A stretch of DNA of 64,000 nt, from NCBI GenBank assembly GCA_945859605.1, contig OX243825.1, positions 20,713,696 to 20,777,695 of the forward strand, written 5' to 3'. Made by a program: the position numbers and the translations under genes. This document shows positions 63,301 through 64,000 of this stretch, piece by piece. The notes under the pieces are model-generated. The model saw only the letters and a program-made list of their open reading frames with translations. It searched no databases and had not been told where the DNA came from. Within the stretch, counting starts at the first letter, position 1, and each line of letters begins with the position of its first letter. This stretch comes from Lumbricus rubellus (Eukaryota; Annelida; Clitellata; Crassiclitellata; Lumbricidae).

Positions 63301-63409
63301 TTGTTCTTTGTCAAGGTGGTACAACTTCAGCAAAGCCTCTTCTGCTGCTGGCAAGAATGCAGATGCATTCAACAACATACGCTTCTACTTTGGCCACGTC
63401 TTTAACGGG
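48229..63409 (+). CDS. Secreted M12B/ADAM-like metalloprotease, N-terminal part (6 exons, 339 aa, runs past the window)
   Basis: Exons 48229-48412, 58647-58963, 60193-60285, 60934-61132, 62731-62860 and 63316-63409 join in frame. The protein has a signal peptide (PFMVLLLTVGCLAEV) and a Ser/Thr/Asp-rich linker. A prodomain-like region follows with the reprolysin-propeptide pattern (VVINLIRNDNIPSNVPIFY; GSFYLNGVEFGFEP), then a furin site R235-A-R-R238. The start of a catalytic domain comes next: PVYLVKILAVIDFRIFVKWYN, matching the first strand of M12B proteases, and FNNIRFYFGHVFNG. Such enzymes process extracellular matrix or cell-surface proteins. The zinc site HExxH is not reached, so activity cannot be judged, and ADAM versus ADAMTS type is undecided. 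Intron 1 is 10.2 kb. Confidence 0.7.
49943..50700 (+). repeat. Direct duplication of about 250 bp flanking a LINE fragment
   Basis: 49943-50190 and 50447-50700 are similar by eye (for example CTGTTACCCAGAGTATAACT and GACCTGAATGGGAGTAGGTC). Between them lies a plus-strand CR1-like 3' fragment. Confidence 0.85.
50191..50446 (+). mobile_element. CR1-like LINE 3' fragment
   Basis: Remnant RRAFSVAGPATWNELPVILR...LLKTVLF with an RGWTGSASE end, then the shared 3' tail GGGAGCGCTTCTGAGTAGTAACCTTGAAGGAGTGCTATAT (given here as two adjoining blocks split at GTAGT). Confidence 0.82.
50912..51147. mobile_element. hAT-like MITE, 236 bp
   Basis: Ends TAGAGGCCGATTCAGGA and TCTGTATCCGCCCCTG are imperfect inverted repeats. 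Near-exact 8-bp duplication TGTGTCGG (50904-50911) and TGTGTCAG (51148-51155). Older than the other MITEs, judging by end decay. Confidence 0.72.
57340..57660 (+). mobile_element. CR1-like LINE 3' end
   Basis: Remnant with VWNGLPLS-like block and GVGS/RVGSTSE end, then GGGAGCACTTCTGAGTAGTAACC...GTGCTATATAAA and an ATGAATGGATGA tail. Confidence 0.72.
58273..58446 (-). mobile_element. tRNA-derived SINE copy
   Basis: TGTGCGCTTGCTATAGTACCC...GAGGCGCTCCCGACTACAGAG...AGCAATTGCGAGTGAAGG ending at a B-box complement GGATTCGAACC. About 200 bp before metalloprotease exon 2. Confidence 0.82.
58647..58963 (+). CDS. Metalloprotease exon 2
   Basis: Acceptor CTTCTGTAG, donor GTGAGG, phase 1 in and 0 out. 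Ser/Thr-rich linker, then the propeptide strand KLSFIYASQMVVINLIRNDN. Confidence 0.75.
59085..59875. repeat. 14-16 bp minisatellite, over 50 copies
   Basis: Degenerate tandem units of AGTCCAATTA(A)GCAG with length variants (14, 15 and 16 bp) and higher-order blocks. In metalloprotease intron 2, about 120 bp after exon 2. Confidence 0.95.
60193..60285 (+). CDS. Metalloprotease exon 3
   Basis: Acceptor TGCGAACAG, donor GTGAGT, 93 nt, phase 0. It encodes DFAFYFDPKCMSSVLIEKVY and the strand that follows. Confidence 0.7.
60340..60475 (+). repeat. (GATT)n tract behind a LINE-like tail
   Basis: GGGTTGGGGTGCCTCG...TTGTATAAATATT followed by GATTGATT repeats. Confidence 0.7.
60934..61132 (+). CDS. 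Metalloprotease exon 4 (furin site)
   Basis: Acceptor TGTTACACAG, donor GTGAGT, phase 0 in and 1 out. Ends the prodomain (LNGVEFGFEP) and carries ARRR and RARR basic cleavage sites. Confidence 0.75.
61472..61537. mobile_element. Miniature element, TTAACCC family
   Basis: TTAACCCTTTATCGACCAAAGG...TTTTCCGGTAAATG with family core GATTTCCCATACCATTT. In metalloprotease intron 4. Confidence 0.55.
62030..62280. repeat. 28-bp minisatellite, about 9 copies
   Basis: Units of AAGGCTTCCTACTACCAAGA plus ATTAAGGC in nearly perfect tandem. In metalloprotease intron 4. Confidence 0.95.
62731..62860 (+). CDS. Metalloprotease exon 5
   Basis: Acceptor TTCTTTTTAG, donor GTAAGT, phase 1 in and 2 out. It begins the catalytic domain (VKPVYLVKILAVIDFRIFV). 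Confidence 0.75.
63316..63409 (+). CDS. Metalloprotease exon 6
   Basis: Acceptor CTTTGTCAAG, donor GTCAGT, phase 2 in and 0 out. KWYNFSKAS...NNIRFYFGHVFNG. Last exon seen in the window. Confidence 0.72.
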
Positions 63410-64000
63410 GTCAGTTTTTAAACTTTGTTGAATGGGTTTCGTAAAAATCTAAAAGGATGAAAGCATAACTGTTATTCAAGTGCCATTGCATTATTACATT
63501 CTGACAAAGGAATGCAGAAGGTATTGTTTGCATATGTAAACAGGAATAAATAAAGAGAATACTGTCACTGGAACTCGAAGATCACATAAATGCACTGCAG
63601 GGGTTCAATGGGGGTCTATAAAATTATTGCCACGTTTCTTACAGGTTTTCAGCCATTGGACAAAAGTGATGGTGTTTAAACTGAATTTAAAATATGGCTA
63701 TTTTGGGGTGCACGTTTGCCCCTAGTGCTAAGAGGAAGAAGAGCAGTCCCTGCTGTTAAATGGCAACTTGCTCAAAGATTCCTAAACATTTGTGGGCAAG
63801 AATGTAAAAACATTCGACTTTAAAGTTAGGAAATTGATTTATTCTAATTCTGCTACTAAGCATGGTCCTTTTTGTGGATAAGAATACTGAAGCATTTGAC
63901 ATCAGAGTTAAAAAATTCTTGTCTTTCAATTCTGCTGCAAAGCAGATTCCGGTGGTGTGCATTACTTTTAAATAAGTGATGCTGTCTATGCTATTACCAA
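63410..64000. other. Metalloprotease intron 6, incomplete
   Basis: No further exon recognised before the window ends. Confidence 0.5.

Overview
The window is animal nuclear DNA. It is AT-rich, has long introns with GT/AG junctions, and is full of transposon debris, tandem repeats and microsatellites. No operons or bacterial signals are present. A Gmr1-type Ty3/gypsy element (integrase upstream of reverse transcriptase, an order first described in deuterostomes), tRNA-derived SINEs, CR1-like LINE ends and the gene set point to a marine invertebrate, probably a deuterostome such as an echinoderm or hemichordate. The species cannot be named from the sequence.

Layout. 0-8 kb: LINE 3' ends, a 0.7 kb (ATGT)n tract, a hAT-like MITE (6363-6715) and a mariner-like element with long inverted repeats (6772-7738). 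8.2-15.2 kb: a complete, very young LTR retrotransposon on the minus strand with 5-bp target duplication, 520-bp LTRs differing at one base, tRNA-Leu primer site, polypurine tract and one 1825-residue Gag-PR-IN-RT-RNaseH frame. 17.3-20.5 kb (+): a three-exon claudin/PMP22-like four-pass membrane protein, complete at 170 aa. 20.7-21.2 kb: one hAT-like MITE nested in another. 24.0-40.8 kb (-): a complete seven-exon patatin-like lipase gene, a homologue of adipose triglyceride lipase (PNPLA2 type), 592 aa. 41.4 kb: a likely promoter for it. 42.6-45.1 kb: another MITE, two small unassigned ORFs and two inverted-repeat clusters. 46.1-47.3 kb: a dead mariner/Tc1-like transposon. 48.2 kb to the right edge (+): the first six exons (339 aa) of a secreted M12B/ADAM-like metalloprotease, cut off by the window end.

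The three host genes have no evident functional link: membrane organisation, lipid-droplet lipolysis and extracellular proteolysis. The tetraspan and lipase genes converge; the lipase and metalloprotease genes diverge.

Most unusual signal: the palindrome TAGGCCTA occurs about 32 times where less than one would be expected, with many TAGGCTA and TAGCCTA variants. In three places inside a dead transposase frame, and once inside an (ATGT)n tract, the surrounding sequence shows that the extra bases were inserted at a TA. This looks like a cut-and-paste transposon footprint (TA + GGC, GCC or GGCC + TA) rather than a functional motif. Exon joins were made by eye from splice sites and reading phase; no search was run.
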